DNA of 25,842 bases from an uncultured Collinsella sp. (GTDB lineage: Bacteria; Actinomycetota; Coriobacteriia; Coriobacteriales; Coriobacteriaceae). The stretch covers positions 1 to 25,842 of the forward strand of contig URNC01000009.1 of assembly GCA_900549065.1 (NCBI GenBank), written 5' to 3'. A model generated the notes under the pieces. The model searched no databases. It was not told where the DNA came from and worked only from the letters and a program-made list of their open reading frames with translations. The position numbers and the translations under genes were made by a program. This document shows positions 13,407 through 21,390 of this stretch, one piece after another; positions within the stretch are counted from its first letter, which is position 1, and every line of letters starts with the position of its first letter.

Positions 13407-13880
13407 ATGCCGCGTCGTGCAGCAGCTAATCGTCGTGAGGTTCAGCCTGACGCCGTTTACAACAACCGCCTGGTGACTCAGCTCATCAACAAGGTCCTTC
13501 TTGACGGCAAGAAGGCCACCGCTGAGCGCATCGTTTACACCGCTTTCGAGATCGTTGCCGAGAAGTCCGAGGGTGGCGACGCTCTCGCTACCTTCAAGAA
13601 AGCTATGGACAACGTCAAGCCCACGCTCGAGGTTAAGCCCAAGCGTGTCGGTGGCGCTACCTATCAGGTCCCGATGGAGGTCAACTCCCGTCGTTCCACC
13701 GCTCTGGGTATCCGCTGGATCGTCAACTTCTCCCGCGCTCGCAAGGAGAAGACCATGGCCGAGCGTCTCGCCAACGAGATCCTCGACGCCTCCAACGGCC
13801 TGGGCGCTTCCGTCAAGAAGCGTGAGGACGTCTTCAAGATGGCCGAGGCCAACCGCGCGTTCTCTCACTATCGTTGGTAA
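13407..13880 (+). CDS. rpsG: 30S ribosomal protein S7
   Basis: S7 nucleates assembly of the 30S head by binding the 3' domain of 16S rRNA and contacts the E-site tRNA. The product is 157 residues, normal for the family. Conserved stretches are MPRRAAANRREVQPDAVYNN at the start, VTQLINKVLLDGKK, the beta-hairpin region around VGGATYQVPMEV, and the C-terminal RAFSHYRW. The ATG at 13407 follows AAGGAGA by 6 bases. It is the second gene of the str operon, 73 bases after rpsL and 19 bases before fusA. Confidence 0.98.
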   Translation: MPRRAAANRREVQPDAVYNNRLVTQLINKVLLDGKKATAERIVYTAFEIVAEKSEGGDALATFKKAMDNVKPTLEVKPKRVGGATYQVPMEVNSRRSTALGIRWIVNFSRARKEKTMAERLANEILDASNGLGASVKKREDVFKMAEANRAFSHYRW

Positions 13881-13899
13881 GTTAAGGTAAGGAACTAAC

Positions 13900-15999
13900 A
13901 TGGCTAAGCCTAAGTACAAGCTTTCCGATACCCGTAACATCGGCATCATGGCCCACATCGATGCTGGTAAGACCACCACGACCGAGCGTATTCTTTACTA
14001 CACCGGTAAGACCCACAAGATCGGTGAGGTCCATGAGGGCGCTGCCACCATGGACTGGATGGTTCAGGAGCAGGAGCGCGGCGTAACCATTACCTCCGCT
14101 GCTACCACGTGCTTCTGGAAGAAGGACGGTACCGACTACCGCATCCAGATCATCGACACCCCGGGCCACGTTGACTTCACCGCCGAGGTCGAGCGCTGCC
14201 TGCGCGTCCTCGATGGCGCTGTCGCCGTCTTCGACGCCGTTGCCGGCGTTCAGCCCCAGTCTGAGACCGTTTGGCGTCAGGCTTCTACCTTCAACGTCCC
14301 CCGCATCGCCTTCATCAACAAGTATGACCGCGTGGGCGCTGACTTCTTCAACGCTATCGAGACCATGAAGGATCGTCTCGACGCCAACGCCGTGGCCGCT
14401 CAGGTCCCGATGGGCGCCGAGGACAACTTCTGGGGCGTTATCGACCTGGTCACCATGACCGCATGGGACTTCAAGGCCGACGACAAGGGCATGACCTACC
14501 CCGAGCCGATGGACGAGATCCCGGCTGAGTTTGCTGACATCGCTGCCACCAAGCGCGAGGAGCTCCTCGACGCTGCTGCCAGTTTTGACGACGAGCTCAT
14601 GGAGAAGATCCTCATGGAGGAGGACTTCACCGTCGAGGAGCTCAAGGCTGCTCTGCGCAAGGGCGTTCTGGCCAACGAGCTCAACCTCGTCTTCGTGGGC
14701 TCCGCCTACAAGAACAAGGGCGTCCAGGAGCTGCTTGACGCTGTCGTTGACTACCTGCCCAGCCCGCTTGACGTCGAGGCCGTCACTGGTACCGATCCGG
14801 ACACCGGCGAGGAGATCCAGCGTCATCCTTCCTTCGACGAGCCCTTCTCCGGCCTGGTCTTCAAGATCATGACCGACCCGTTCGTCGGTAAGCTCACCTA
14901 CGTCCGTGTTTACTCCGGCCGCGCCGAGTCCGGCTCCTACGTGGTCAACGCTTCCAACGGTCAGCGCGAGCGCCTCGGCCGCATCCTCGAGATGAACGCC
15001 GCCGAGCGTATTGACCGTGACGACGCTGCCGCCGGCGACATCGTCGCTTGCGTCGGCTTCAAGAACTCCACCACCGGTGACACCCTGTGCGAAGAGGGCA
15101 AGGAGATTGTTCTCGAGAAGATCGAGTTCGCTAAGCCCGTTATCGACGTTGCCATCGAGCCCAAGACCAAGGCCGAGCAGGACAAGATGTCCGTTGGCCT
15201 CGCCAAGCTCGCCGAGGAGGACCCGACCTTCCAGGTGTCCACCAACCACGAGACCGGCCAGACCATCATCGCCGGCATGGGCGAGCTGCACCTCGAGATC
15301 ATCGTTGACCGTCTGCTCCGTGAGTTCAAGGTTGACGCTAACGTTGGTAAGCCCCAGGTCGCCTACCGCGAGACCGCTGGTCACGACGTCGAGAAGGCTG
15401 AGGGCAAGTTCGTCCGTCAGTCCGGCGGTCGCGGTCAGTACGGCCACGCCGTCATCAAGCTCGAGAAGATGGAGGAGGGCTTCGGCTACGAGTTCGTCAA
15501 CGCTATCGTCGGCGGCGTCGTGCCCAAGGAGTACATCCCGTCCATCGACAAGGGCATCCAGGAGGCCCTGAACACCGGTGTTATCGCCGGCTTCCCGGTC
15601 CTCGACGTCAAGGTCACCCTGTTCGACGGTTCTTACCACGAGGTCGACTCCTCCGAGGCCGCCTTCAAGATCGCCGGTTCCATGGCTATCAAGGACGCCC
15701 TCAAGAAGTCCGATCCGCAGCTGCTCGAGCCGATCATGGCTGTCGAGGTCGAGACCCCCGAGCAGTACATGGGCGACGTTATGGGCAACCTCTCCGGTCG
15801 CCGCGGCAAGATCGAGGGCATGGAGGATCGCAAGAACAGCAAGCTCATCCGTGCCAAGGTGCCGCTGGGCGAGATGTTCGGTTACGCTACCGACCTTCGC
15901 TCCCAGACCCAGGGCCGTGCATCCTACACGATGCAGTTCGACTCTTATGAGCCCGCGCCCAAGTCCATTGTGGACGAGGTCATGAGCAAGAACGCCTAA
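13900..15999 (+). CDS. fusA: Translation elongation factor G
   Basis: EF-G is the GTPase that moves tRNA and mRNA through the ribosome after each peptide bond, and with ribosome recycling factor it splits spent ribosomes. The 699-residue length is normal. The P-loop AHIDAGKTTTT begins at residue 18, switch II DTPGHVDF near 86-93, and the G4 motif NKYD at 140-143 (NKMD in many relatives, still fitting NKxD). Domain IV (SGGRGQYGHAVI) and the C-terminal domain V are intact. The ATG at 13900 follows AAGGAA. No tuf gene follows; rpsJ comes next after 60 bases. Confidence 0.98.
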   Translation: MAKPKYKLSDTRNIGIMAHIDAGKTTTTERILYYTGKTHKIGEVHEGAATMDWMVQEQERGVTITSAATTCFWKKDGTDYRIQIIDTPGHVDFTAEVERCLRVLDGAVAVFDAVAGVQPQSETVWRQASTFNVPRIAFINKYDRVGADFFNAIETMKDRLDANAVAAQVPMGAEDNFWGVIDLVTMTAWDFKADDKGMTYPEPMDEIPAEFADIAATKREELLDAAASFDDELMEKILMEEDFTVEELKAALRKGVLANELNLVFVGSAYKNKGVQELLDAVVDYLPSPLDVEAVTGTDPDTGEEIQRHPSFDEPFSGLVFKIMTDPFVGKLTYVRVYSGRAESGSYVVNASNGQRERLGRILEMNAAERIDRDDAAAGDIVACVGFKNSTTGDTLCEEGKEIVLEKIEFAKPVIDVAIEPKTKAEQDKMSVGLAKLAEEDPTFQVSTNHETGQTIIAGMGELHLEIIVDRLLREFKVDANVGKPQVAYRETAGHDVEKAEGKFVRQSGGRGQYGHAVIKLEKMEEGFGYEFVNAIVGGVVPKEYIPSIDKGIQEALNTGVIAGFPVLDVKVTLFDGSYHEVDSSEAAFKIAGSMAIKDALKKSDPQLLEPIMAVEVETPEQYMGDVMGNLSGRRGKIEGMEDRKNSKLIRAKVPLGEMFGYATDLRSQTQGRASYTMQFDSYEPAPKSIVDEVMSKNA

Positions 16000-16024
16000 G
16001 TTCGAGCTCCCTGTTACGTAATCC

Positions 16025-16041
16025 GCGAGAGCATCTCTCGC
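16025..16041 (+). other. Perfect hairpin between fusA and rpsJ
   Basis: GCGAGAG (16025-16031) pairs with CTCTCGC (16035-16041) across a CAT loop, just before the rpsJ ribosome-binding site. There is no T run, so it is not a terminator. It may tune rpsJ translation or mRNA processing at the point where tuf stands in many str operons. Confidence 0.4.
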
Positions 16042-16059
16042 ACTCTTTGGAGGTTTAAG

Positions 16060-16368
16060 TTGGCTACCCAGAAGATCCGCATTCGCCTCAAGGGCTATGA
16101 TCACGAGGTCGTCGATCAGTCCGCGAAGCTCATCGTCGAGACCGCTCAGAAGACCGGCGCTCGCGTTTCCGGTCCTGTCCCCCTGCCCACCGAGCGCAAC
16201 CTGTACACGGTTATCCGCTCGCCGCACGTGAACAAGGACTCCCGTGAGCAGTTCGAGATGCGCACCCACAAGCGCCTCATCGACATCCTCGACCCCACCT
16301 CGGGCACCGTTGATTCGCTCATGCGTCTCGACCTCCCCGCTGGCGTCGACATCGACATCAAGCTCTAA
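16060..16368 (+). CDS. rpsJ: 30S ribosomal protein S10 (NusE)
   Basis: S10 is a 30S head protein. As NusE, it also joins antitermination complexes with NusB and binds NusG, linking transcription to translation. The 102-residue product is typical: QKIRIRLKGYDHEVVDQSAK at the start, and RSPHVNKDSREQFEMRTHKR with the HVNKDSREQFE loop. TTG at 16060 follows TTGGAGG (16047-16053) by 6 bases. Here it is the last gene of the str operon and is followed at once by a strong terminator. In most bacteria rpsJ heads the S10 operon with rplC next, so the usual junction is broken. Confidence 0.98.
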   Translation: MATQKIRIRLKGYDHEVVDQSAKLIVETAQKTGARVSGPVPLPTERNLYTVIRSPHVNKDSREQFEMRTHKRLIDILDPTSGTVDSLMRLDLPAGVDIDIKL

Positions 16369-16387
16369 GCGATATCGCTCATAGCTT

Positions 16388-16430
16388 AAAGGGCCCCGCT
16401 GCCGTTACGGTAGCGGGGCCCTTTTGTTTT
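16388..16430 (+). terminator. Strong terminator after rpsJ
   Basis: A 17-bp stem pairs 16388-16404 with 16408-16424 around a TTA loop, with one G-T wobble and a run of G-C pairs in the middle, followed by TTTTGTTTT. The A run on its left makes it partly bidirectional, so it may also serve the convergent birA gene. Confidence 0.93.
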
Positions 16431-16484
16431 GAGTTTAGATTTTGGGATAGCGAATTCGTCTGCCGAGCCGGCGGCTGCGGCGCC

Positions 16485-17261
16485 CTATTCGCTCAGGGGG
16501 CGCAAGGATGCTTCTTCGAAGTGGAAGACGCACAAGCCGCTCTCGGTCTCAATGCATGCGCGGCCGCAATCGTCGACCGTTCTAAATATGCCTCGTGCCA
16601 GCTCGTCTCCAGCGGGGGAGCGGGCGATAACGTGCTTCCCGATCCAATTGAGGTGAGCGATATATTCGTCGTGGACGGGCGCGAGCGGACCGGCGTCTTC
16701 TTCCTTGGCGTTGAGGCGCTCTGCCCAGCTATCTACAGCGTCTATAACTGCGTGATAGACCTCATCGAGGAGCATGTCGACGGCGGGAACGCTCTCGTTG
16801 AGGTCCGAGAGGCCAATTGCCGCCAGGCCGCCATCGGGCACCTCTTGGGGCGTGTAGTTTACGTTGACACCAATGCCGCAGACGGCGAAAGGTTTGCCTT
16901 CGTTATCGCGTGCGGCCTCGACCAGAATGCCGCCGAGCTTGCGTCCTCGCGCGACCAGGTCGTTGGGCCATTTGAGGCCAATCTCGTTTGCAAGACCCTG
17001 CTTTTCGAGTGCTTCGAGCACCGCTAGGCCGCTGACGGCGGCAAGACCAGAGTACTTTGCGGGATTAACGCATGGACGCAGGACAATCGAAAGCAATAGG
17101 TTGCCGGCGGTTGAATCCCACTTGTGGCCGCGCCGGCCGCGTCCTGCCGTTTGCGCGCGGGCGGCAAGTCCTGTGCCGTGCGGCGCACCCTGTTTTCCTG
17201 CCTCGAGCAGGTCATCGTTGGTCGATCCGGTTACGTCGACGATCGTTAATTTGGCATCCAT
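16485..17261 (-). CDS. birA: Biotin--[acetyl-CoA-carboxylase] ligase
   Basis: The enzyme makes biotinyl-AMP and attaches biotin to the carrier lysine of AccB, which is encoded in the operon transcribed away from it. The 258-residue protein has TGSTNDDL (11-18), the adenylate-binding loop GRGRRGHKW (40-48), KWPNDL (97-102), GGIL (110-113) and a small C-terminal SH3-like domain (about 205-258). There is no N-terminal winged-helix domain, so it should be a ligase only and not a biotin-operon repressor. The ATG at 17261 is preceded by GGAGGT about 11 bases upstream. Its position beside the fatty-acid operon fits its job; it is divergent from fabH and convergent with rpsJ. Confidence 0.93.
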   Translation of the reverse strand: MDAKLTIVDVTGSTNDDLLEAGKQGAPHGTGLAARAQTAGRGRRGHKWDSTAGNLLLSIVLRPCVNPAKYSGLAAVSGLAVLEALEKQGLANEIGLKWPNDLVARGRKLGGILVEAARDNEGKPFAVCGIGVNVNYTPQEVPDGGLAAIGLSDLNESVPAVDMLLDEVYHAVIDAVDSWAERLNAKEEDAGPLAPVHDEYIAHLNWIGKHVIARSPAGDELARGIFRTVDDCGRACIETESGLCVFHFEEASLRPLSE

Positions 17262-17355
17262 AACGGCTGCTACCTCCTAAGTTAATAAGGCAATCGCGCA
17301 ATGGTGTCGAGAGATAGACACAATGTGAAGCCTTTGTCGCATTTGGACAATTTAA

Positions 17356-17373
17356 TGTTAACACGTCAACAAC
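17356..17373. promoter_or_regulatory. Operator-like repeat 1 upstream of fabH
   Basis: This 18-base site matches 17404-17421 with one mismatch; the core AACACGTCAACAAC is identical. The inner part, GTTAAC-AC-GTCAAC, is nearly palindromic, as expected for a dimeric repressor. It overlaps the -35 region of the fabH promoter candidate and lies between the divergent birA and fabH genes. Confidence 0.55.
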
Positions 17374-17392
17374 GACTGAAATGCGCTATCCT
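17364..17392 (+). promoter_or_regulatory. Weak candidate promoter of the fab operon
   Basis: TATCCT (17387-17392) is the same -10 hexamer as in the rpsL promoter. The region 17 bases upstream (17364-17369, CGTCAA) is a poor -35 and overlaps operator-like repeat 1, suggesting a regulated or activator-dependent promoter. The transcript would start near 17399, just before operator-like repeat 2. Confidence 0.3.
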
Positions 17393-17403
17393 CTCTTGGT
17401 CGA

Positions 17404-17421
17404 TGTAAACACGTCAACAAC
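17404..17421. promoter_or_regulatory. Operator-like repeat 2 upstream of fabH
   Basis: This is the second copy of the 18-base site, 48 bases downstream of the first. It would lie just after the predicted transcription start and ends 3 bases before the fabH ribosome-binding site (17424-17432). Paired sites at -35 and just past +1 are a classic repressor layout. Confidence 0.55.
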
Positions 17422-17437
17422 TCAAAGGAGGTTAGTG

Positions 17438-18397
17438 ATGGGTTTCACGATTCTTGGAACAGGCTCGGCGCTTCCTAAGCGCAGTGTCTCCAATGACGAG
17501 CTGTCTGAGTTCCTCGATACCTCGGATGAGTGGATTTTTACCCGCACCGGTATCAAGAGCCGCCATGTCTGCACCACCGAGTTACTTGACGGCCTTGCTG
17601 TAGCGGCGAGCGAGCGGGCACTCCAGGTGTCCGGAATCGACGCGAGCCAGCTGGATCTGATCGTCTGCTCGACGACGACGGGTGACCACCTTGTTCCCGC
17701 TGAGGCGTGTGCCGTTGCTGAGCGACTAGGCGCGACGTGCCCTGCCTTCGATGTCTCGGCGGCCTGCGCCGGCTTCGTATTTGCGCTCGATGTCGCCGAG
17801 GGCTATATCGCCCGCGGCCGTGCCGAGCGCGTGCTTGTCGTTGCTGCCGAGCAGATGACGCGCGCGCTCGACTGGACCGACCGTGCCACCTGCGTGCTCT
17901 TTGGCGACGGCGCGGGCGCTGCAGTGATAGGGGCTGGGGGAGACAACCCCCTTGCCGTTGAGCTTTCGACGGCGCCCGACGTCGAGACGTTGCGCGTTCC
18001 CGGTCTGGTCGGCACCTCGCCGTTTAAGGACTCCGCAGATAGCGCGAGCGTGCTGTCCATGAATGGTCGCCGCGTGTTCAAGTTCGGCGTCAACGCCATC
18101 TGCGACACGGTCCATAAGCTTGCGAGCGATGCGGGCATTTCGGTCGAAGACATCGATCATTTTGTATTCCATCAGGCTAACGAACGAATCCTGAGTCAGG
18201 CGGTCAAGCGTCTCGGCGTGCCAGACGAGCGCGTGGTTCGAACGCTACGCGAGACCGGCAACATTTCGAGCGCCTGCATTCCCTTTGCGCTTGACCGGCT
18301 GGCACGTACCGACGCACTGAATGAGGACGACACCATCGCCCTCGTTGGATTTGGCGCCGGCCTGGATATAGGTGGCTATCTGCTTCGTTGGAAGTAG
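17438..18397 (+). CDS. fabH: 3-oxoacyl-ACP synthase III (KAS III)
   Basis: FabH starts fatty-acid synthesis by condensing an acyl-CoA primer with malonyl-ACP. The 319-residue protein has the full catalytic triad: C110 in DVSAACAGF, H245 in FHQANERI and N275 in ETGNISSACIP, matching C112, H244 and N274 of E. coli. Its N-terminal ILGTGSALPKRSVSNDELSE and the RTGIKSRH loop are typical. The ATG at 17438 follows AAAGGAGGT by 5 bases; the upstream in-frame extension to 17381 is rejected because it crosses the promoter and operator sites. It is the first gene of the fab-acc operon. Primer choice (acetyl or branched) cannot be read from the sequence. Confidence 0.95.
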   Translation: MGFTILGTGSALPKRSVSNDELSEFLDTSDEWIFTRTGIKSRHVCTTELLDGLAVAASERALQVSGIDASQLDLIVCSTTTGDHLVPAEACAVAERLGATCPAFDVSAACAGFVFALDVAEGYIARGRAERVLVVAAEQMTRALDWTDRATCVLFGDGAGAAVIGAGGDNPLAVELSTAPDVETLRVPGLVGTSPFKDSADSASVLSMNGRRVFKFGVNAICDTVHKLASDAGISVEDIDHFVFHQANERILSQAVKRLGVPDERVVRTLRETGNISSACIPFALDRLARTDALNEDDTIALVGFGAGLDIGGYLLRWK

Positions 18398-18449
18398 TCG
18401 CACATAGGAAATAAAAACGCCCCTAGGGCACAAACAAAGGAGAACTACC

Positions 18450-18686
18450 ATGGCAGATCAGAAGACCTTCGAGCGCGTTTGCGACGTTATCCGCGAGACC
18501 GCCGGTCTTGACGATGTCGAGATGAAGCCCGAGTCCACGCTCGAGGAGATTGGCCTCGACAGCCTGGGTACCGTCGAGATCCTCGTTGCCGTCGAGGACG
18601 AGTTTGGCATTGAGCTCGATACCGAGGAGAACCCCAAGACGGTTGGCGAGTTCGTCGATACGGTCGAGGCGGCATTGGAGAAGTAG
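18450..18686 (+). CDS. acpP: Acyl carrier protein
   Basis: ACP carries growing acyl chains on a phosphopantetheine arm between the Fab enzymes. The 78-residue acidic protein has the attachment site GLDSLGTVE with S38 as the modified serine, and helix 3 ending in KTVGEFVDTVEAAL. The ATG at 18450 follows AAAGGAGA by 7 bases. It lies 52 bases after fabH and its stop is 2 bases before the fabK start, so the genes are translated as a chain. No acpS gene is in this window. Confidence 0.95.
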   Translation: MADQKTFERVCDVIRETAGLDDVEMKPESTLEEIGLDSLGTVEILVAVEDEFGIELDTEENPKTVGEFVDTVEAALEK

Positions 18687-18688
18687 TG

Positions 18689-19633
18689 ATGCTCAAGTCT
18701 CCTCTCTGCGATTTGCTCGGCATCGAAAAGCCCGTGTTCCAGGGTGGCATGGCCTGGATTGCCGACGCCTCGTTGGCATCTGCTGTGTCCGAGGCAGGCG
18801 GCTTAGGCATTATCGCGGCCATGAATGCCGACGCAAACTGGCTGCGCGACCAGATTCATGAGCTGCGCGCCAAGACGGATAAGCCCTTTGGCGTCAACGT
18901 TATGCTCATGAGCCCGTTTGTCGACGAGGTCGCACAAGTGGTGATTGATGAGCAGGTGCCCGTAGTGGTGACCGGTGCCGGCAATCCCACCAAGTACATG
19001 AAGGCGTGGAACGAGGCTGGCATCAAGGTCATCCCGGTCGTTGCTTCGGTGGCGTTGGCGCGCCTCGTGGCGCGTCGTGGAGCTACGGCGGTTGTTGCCG
19101 AGGGCACCGAATCGGGCGGCCATATTGGCGAGACCTCGACGATGGCACTTGTCCCGCAGGTCGTCGATGCGGTCGATATTCCCGTGGTTGCGGCTGGCGG
19201 CATCGCCGATGGCCGCGGTGTGGCGGCCGCCTTTATGCTTGGCGCCGCTGGCGTCCAAGTGGGCACGCGTTTTCTCGTTGCCGATGAGTGCACCGTCTCC
19301 GAGCAATACAAAGAGCTGGTGCTCAAGGCGGGAGACACCTCGACGCGCGCGACTGGCCGTTCGACGGGACATCCGGTGCGTGCGCTTAAGAGCCCCTTCA
19401 CCAATGCCTACGCCAAAAGTGAGGCGGCGGGCGTAAGTGTCGAGGAACTCGGGGCCATGGGCACGGGTGCCCTTCGCAAGGCCGCCAAGGACGGCAATTA
19501 CGAAGAGGGTTCGTATCTGTGCGGACAGATTGCCGGCATGGTGAACGAGCGCCAGAGCGCGCGCGAAATCGTCGACGATCTGGTCGATGGCGCCGAGCAC
19601 GTCCTGAAGGGTGCGTGCGCATGGGTAGCGTAG
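18689..19633 (+). CDS. fabK: Enoyl-ACP reductase II (flavin-dependent)
   Basis: FabK is the FMN-containing enoyl-ACP reductase that completes each elongation cycle, an alternative to FabI. The 314-residue protein shows the nitronate-monooxygenase-like TIM barrel: PVFQGGMAWIADASLASAVS at the N-terminus, GTESGGHIGE in the middle (flavin and substrate region) and VAAGGIADGRG then GVQVGTRF for phosphate binding. The ATG at 18689 lies 7 bases after GGAG; the in-frame GTG at 18686 is too close. FabK enzymes are known to be insensitive to triclosan. The position between acpP and fabD supports FabK over other members of the same fold. It overlaps fabD by 13 bases. Confidence 0.92.
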   Translation: MLKSPLCDLLGIEKPVFQGGMAWIADASLASAVSEAGGLGIIAAMNADANWLRDQIHELRAKTDKPFGVNVMLMSPFVDEVAQVVIDEQVPVVVTGAGNPTKYMKAWNEAGIKVIPVVASVALARLVARRGATAVVAEGTESGGHIGETSTMALVPQVVDAVDIPVVAAGGIADGRGVAAAFMLGAAGVQVGTRFLVADECTVSEQYKELVLKAGDTSTRATGRSTGHPVRALKSPFTNAYAKSEAAGVSVEELGAMGTGALRKAAKDGNYEEGSYLCGQIAGMVNERQSAREIVDDLVDGAEHVLKGACAWVA

Positions 19634-20547
19634 CGTTTCTGTTTGCCGGCCAGGGCGCCCAGCACCCCGCGATGGGTGTCGACCTCATCGAGGCATCGCC
19701 GGCAGCTACCGAGGTGTTCGCGATCGCCGACGAGGTGCGTCCGGGAACCAGCGAGCAGTGCCGGAGCGCCTCCAAGGAGGAGCTCTCGCAGACCGAGAAC
19801 ACGCAGCCGTGCGTGTTCGTTCACGACCTGGCAGCGGCTGCCGCCCTGCGCGAGCGCGGCGTGGTGCCTGCCGCCTGTGCGGGATTTTCGCTGGGCGAGG
19901 TCTCTGCGCTCACCTTTGCGGGGGCGTTCGATACGCGAGCGGGCTTTGAGCTCGTGTGCGAGCGCGCGGCGCTGATGGCCGCGGCTGCCGAGCGCCATCC
20001 GGGCGGCATGCGCGCCGTCATCAAGCTCGATGCGGCGCAAGTCGAGAACCTGACTGCGCAGGCCGGCGAGGACTGCTGGCCGGTCAACTACAACAGCCCG
20101 CAGCAAATGGTTGTGGCCGGAGCGCCCGAGGCGCTGCAGGCGCTCGACGACCTAGTAAAAGAGGCTGGCGGCCGCGCTATGAAAGTCGCGGTGTCGGGTG
20201 CATTTCATAGCCCCTATATGGCAGAGGCGACTGAGGGGCTGGCGACGTATATCCAAGACGGCCACGCGCCGTCTCCGCTGCTGATTCCGGTCATGGCAAA
20301 CATGACGGCGGCGCCCTATCCGGCGGATCCGCGAGCAGCATCGGATGTCTTGGCCAACCAAGTGAGCCATGCCGTGCGCTGGGTCGACACGCTGCATGCT
20401 CTGCAGGATCAAGGCATCGACACGTTTATTGAGGTTGGCCCTGGCAAAACGCTGTCCGGCCTGGTCAAGCGTACGTTGAGCGACGTTCGCGTGTATTCGT
20501 GCGAAACAGCCGAGCAGGTCGCAGCTATTGCCGACGAGCTCGCATAG
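19621..20547 (+). CDS. fabD: Malonyl-CoA:ACP transacylase
   Basis: FabD moves malonyl groups from CoA to ACP. The 308-residue protein has FLFAGQGAQHPAMG near the start, the nucleophile serine S90 in GFSLGEVSAL, H196 in SGAFHSPYM, the QQMVVAG stretch, and the C-terminal EVGPGKTLSGLVKR. Most relatives have His before the catalytic Ser (GHSLGE); here it is Phe, which occurs in some family members and should not prevent activity. The ATG at 19621 follows AAGGG by 9 bases and lies inside the end of fabK, so the two are coupled. The upstream in-frame extension to 19519 overlaps fabK and is not credible. Confidence 0.94.
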   Translation: MGSVAFLFAGQGAQHPAMGVDLIEASPAATEVFAIADEVRPGTSEQCRSASKEELSQTENTQPCVFVHDLAAAAALRERGVVPAACAGFSLGEVSALTFAGAFDTRAGFELVCERAALMAAAAERHPGGMRAVIKLDAAQVENLTAQAGEDCWPVNYNSPQQMVVAGAPEALQALDDLVKEAGGRAMKVAVSGAFHSPYMAEATEGLATYIQDGHAPSPLLIPVMANMTAAPYPADPRAASDVLANQVSHAVRWVDTLHALQDQGIDTFIEVGPGKTLSGLVKRTLSDVRVYSCETAEQVAAIADELA

Positions 20548-20577
20548 CCCACAGGGCTGTAACCCGAAAGGAATGAC

Positions 20578-21351
20578 ATGGGCAACTTGAACAACGGCGC
20601 GCTCGAGCGCAACGATTCACGTCGCGTGGCACTGATCACGGGCGGCTCGCGTGGTATCGGCCGCGCTTGTGCGGTTGGCCTGGCGGAGGACGGCTTTGAT
20701 ATCGCCGTCGTCTATGCCGGTAGCGTCGATGCGGCGCGCGAGACGTGCGAAGCCTGCGAGGCCGCTGGTGCCACAGCTCGCGCGTATCAATGCGATGTGG
20801 CCGACCCCGATGCCGTCAATGCGTGCATCGAGGCCGTGTTCAACGACTTTGGTTCGATTTGGGCGCTCGTCAATAACGCCGGGATCACTCGCGATGGGCT
20901 GCTTATGCGCATGGGCGACGATGCCTTCGATCGCGTGCTCGATGTCAATCTCAAGGGCACGTTCAATACAACACGCGCGCTCACCAAGACCTTTATGCGC
21001 CAGCGTGGCGGCTGCATCGTCAATATGAGCTCGGTCGTGGGCCTGATGGGCAATGCCGGGCAGGCCAACTACGCTGCCTCCAAGGCGGGCGTGATTGGCC
21101 TGACCAAGGCAGTAGCGCGTGAGCTTGCGCCCCGCGGCGTACGAGTGAACGCAGTTGCCCCCGGGTTTGTCGAGACGGATATGACGGCAAAGCTCTCGGA
21201 GAAGGTTCGCGCGGTAACCGAGGAGCAGATTCCCCTTAAGCGTATGGCGCGCCCCGAGGAGGTGGCCGGCGTAGTGCGCTTTCTGGCGAGTGATGCGGCT
21301 GCCTACATTACGGGTGAGGTCGTGCGCGTCGACGGCGGAATGGCGATGTAG
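20578..21351 (+). CDS. fabG: 3-oxoacyl-ACP reductase
   Basis: FabG is the NADPH-dependent reductase of the elongation cycle, a short-chain dehydrogenase. The 257-residue protein has the cofactor loop TGGSRGIG (21-28), NNAG in the middle, and the catalytic set S152 (NMSSVVG), Y165 and K169 (YAASK), then the C-terminal GEVVRVDGGMAM. About 13 residues precede the usual start, MGNLNNGALERND, and no good alternative start is seen. The ATG at 20578 follows GAAAGGA by 6 bases. Its length and place in the operon make FabG far more likely than another dehydrogenase. Confidence 0.95.
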   Translation: MGNLNNGALERNDSRRVALITGGSRGIGRACAVGLAEDGFDIAVVYAGSVDAARETCEACEAAGATARAYQCDVADPDAVNACIEAVFNDFGSIWALVNNAGITRDGLLMRMGDDAFDRVLDVNLKGTFNTTRALTKTFMRQRGGCIVNMSSVVGLMGNAGQANYAASKAGVIGLTKAVARELAPRGVRVNAVAPGFVETDMTAKLSEKVRAVTEEQIPLKRMARPEEVAGVVRFLASDAAAYITGEVVRVDGGMAM

Positions 21352-21390
21352 AAACCAGGGCCGAAGAACGGCTTGGATGAGGAGACCATG

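Noticed and set aside
13882..16269. A 795-codon minus-strand open frame over fusA and rpsJ
   Set aside because: Same cause: a mirror of strongly biased codons in fusA, with no recognisable protein features.
17282..17310. Minus-strand promoter TCGACA, 17 bases, TATTAA for birA
   Set aside because: The hexamers look good, but the transcript would start at or inside the birA ribosome-binding site (about 17273-17279), so it is unlikely to be the main promoter.
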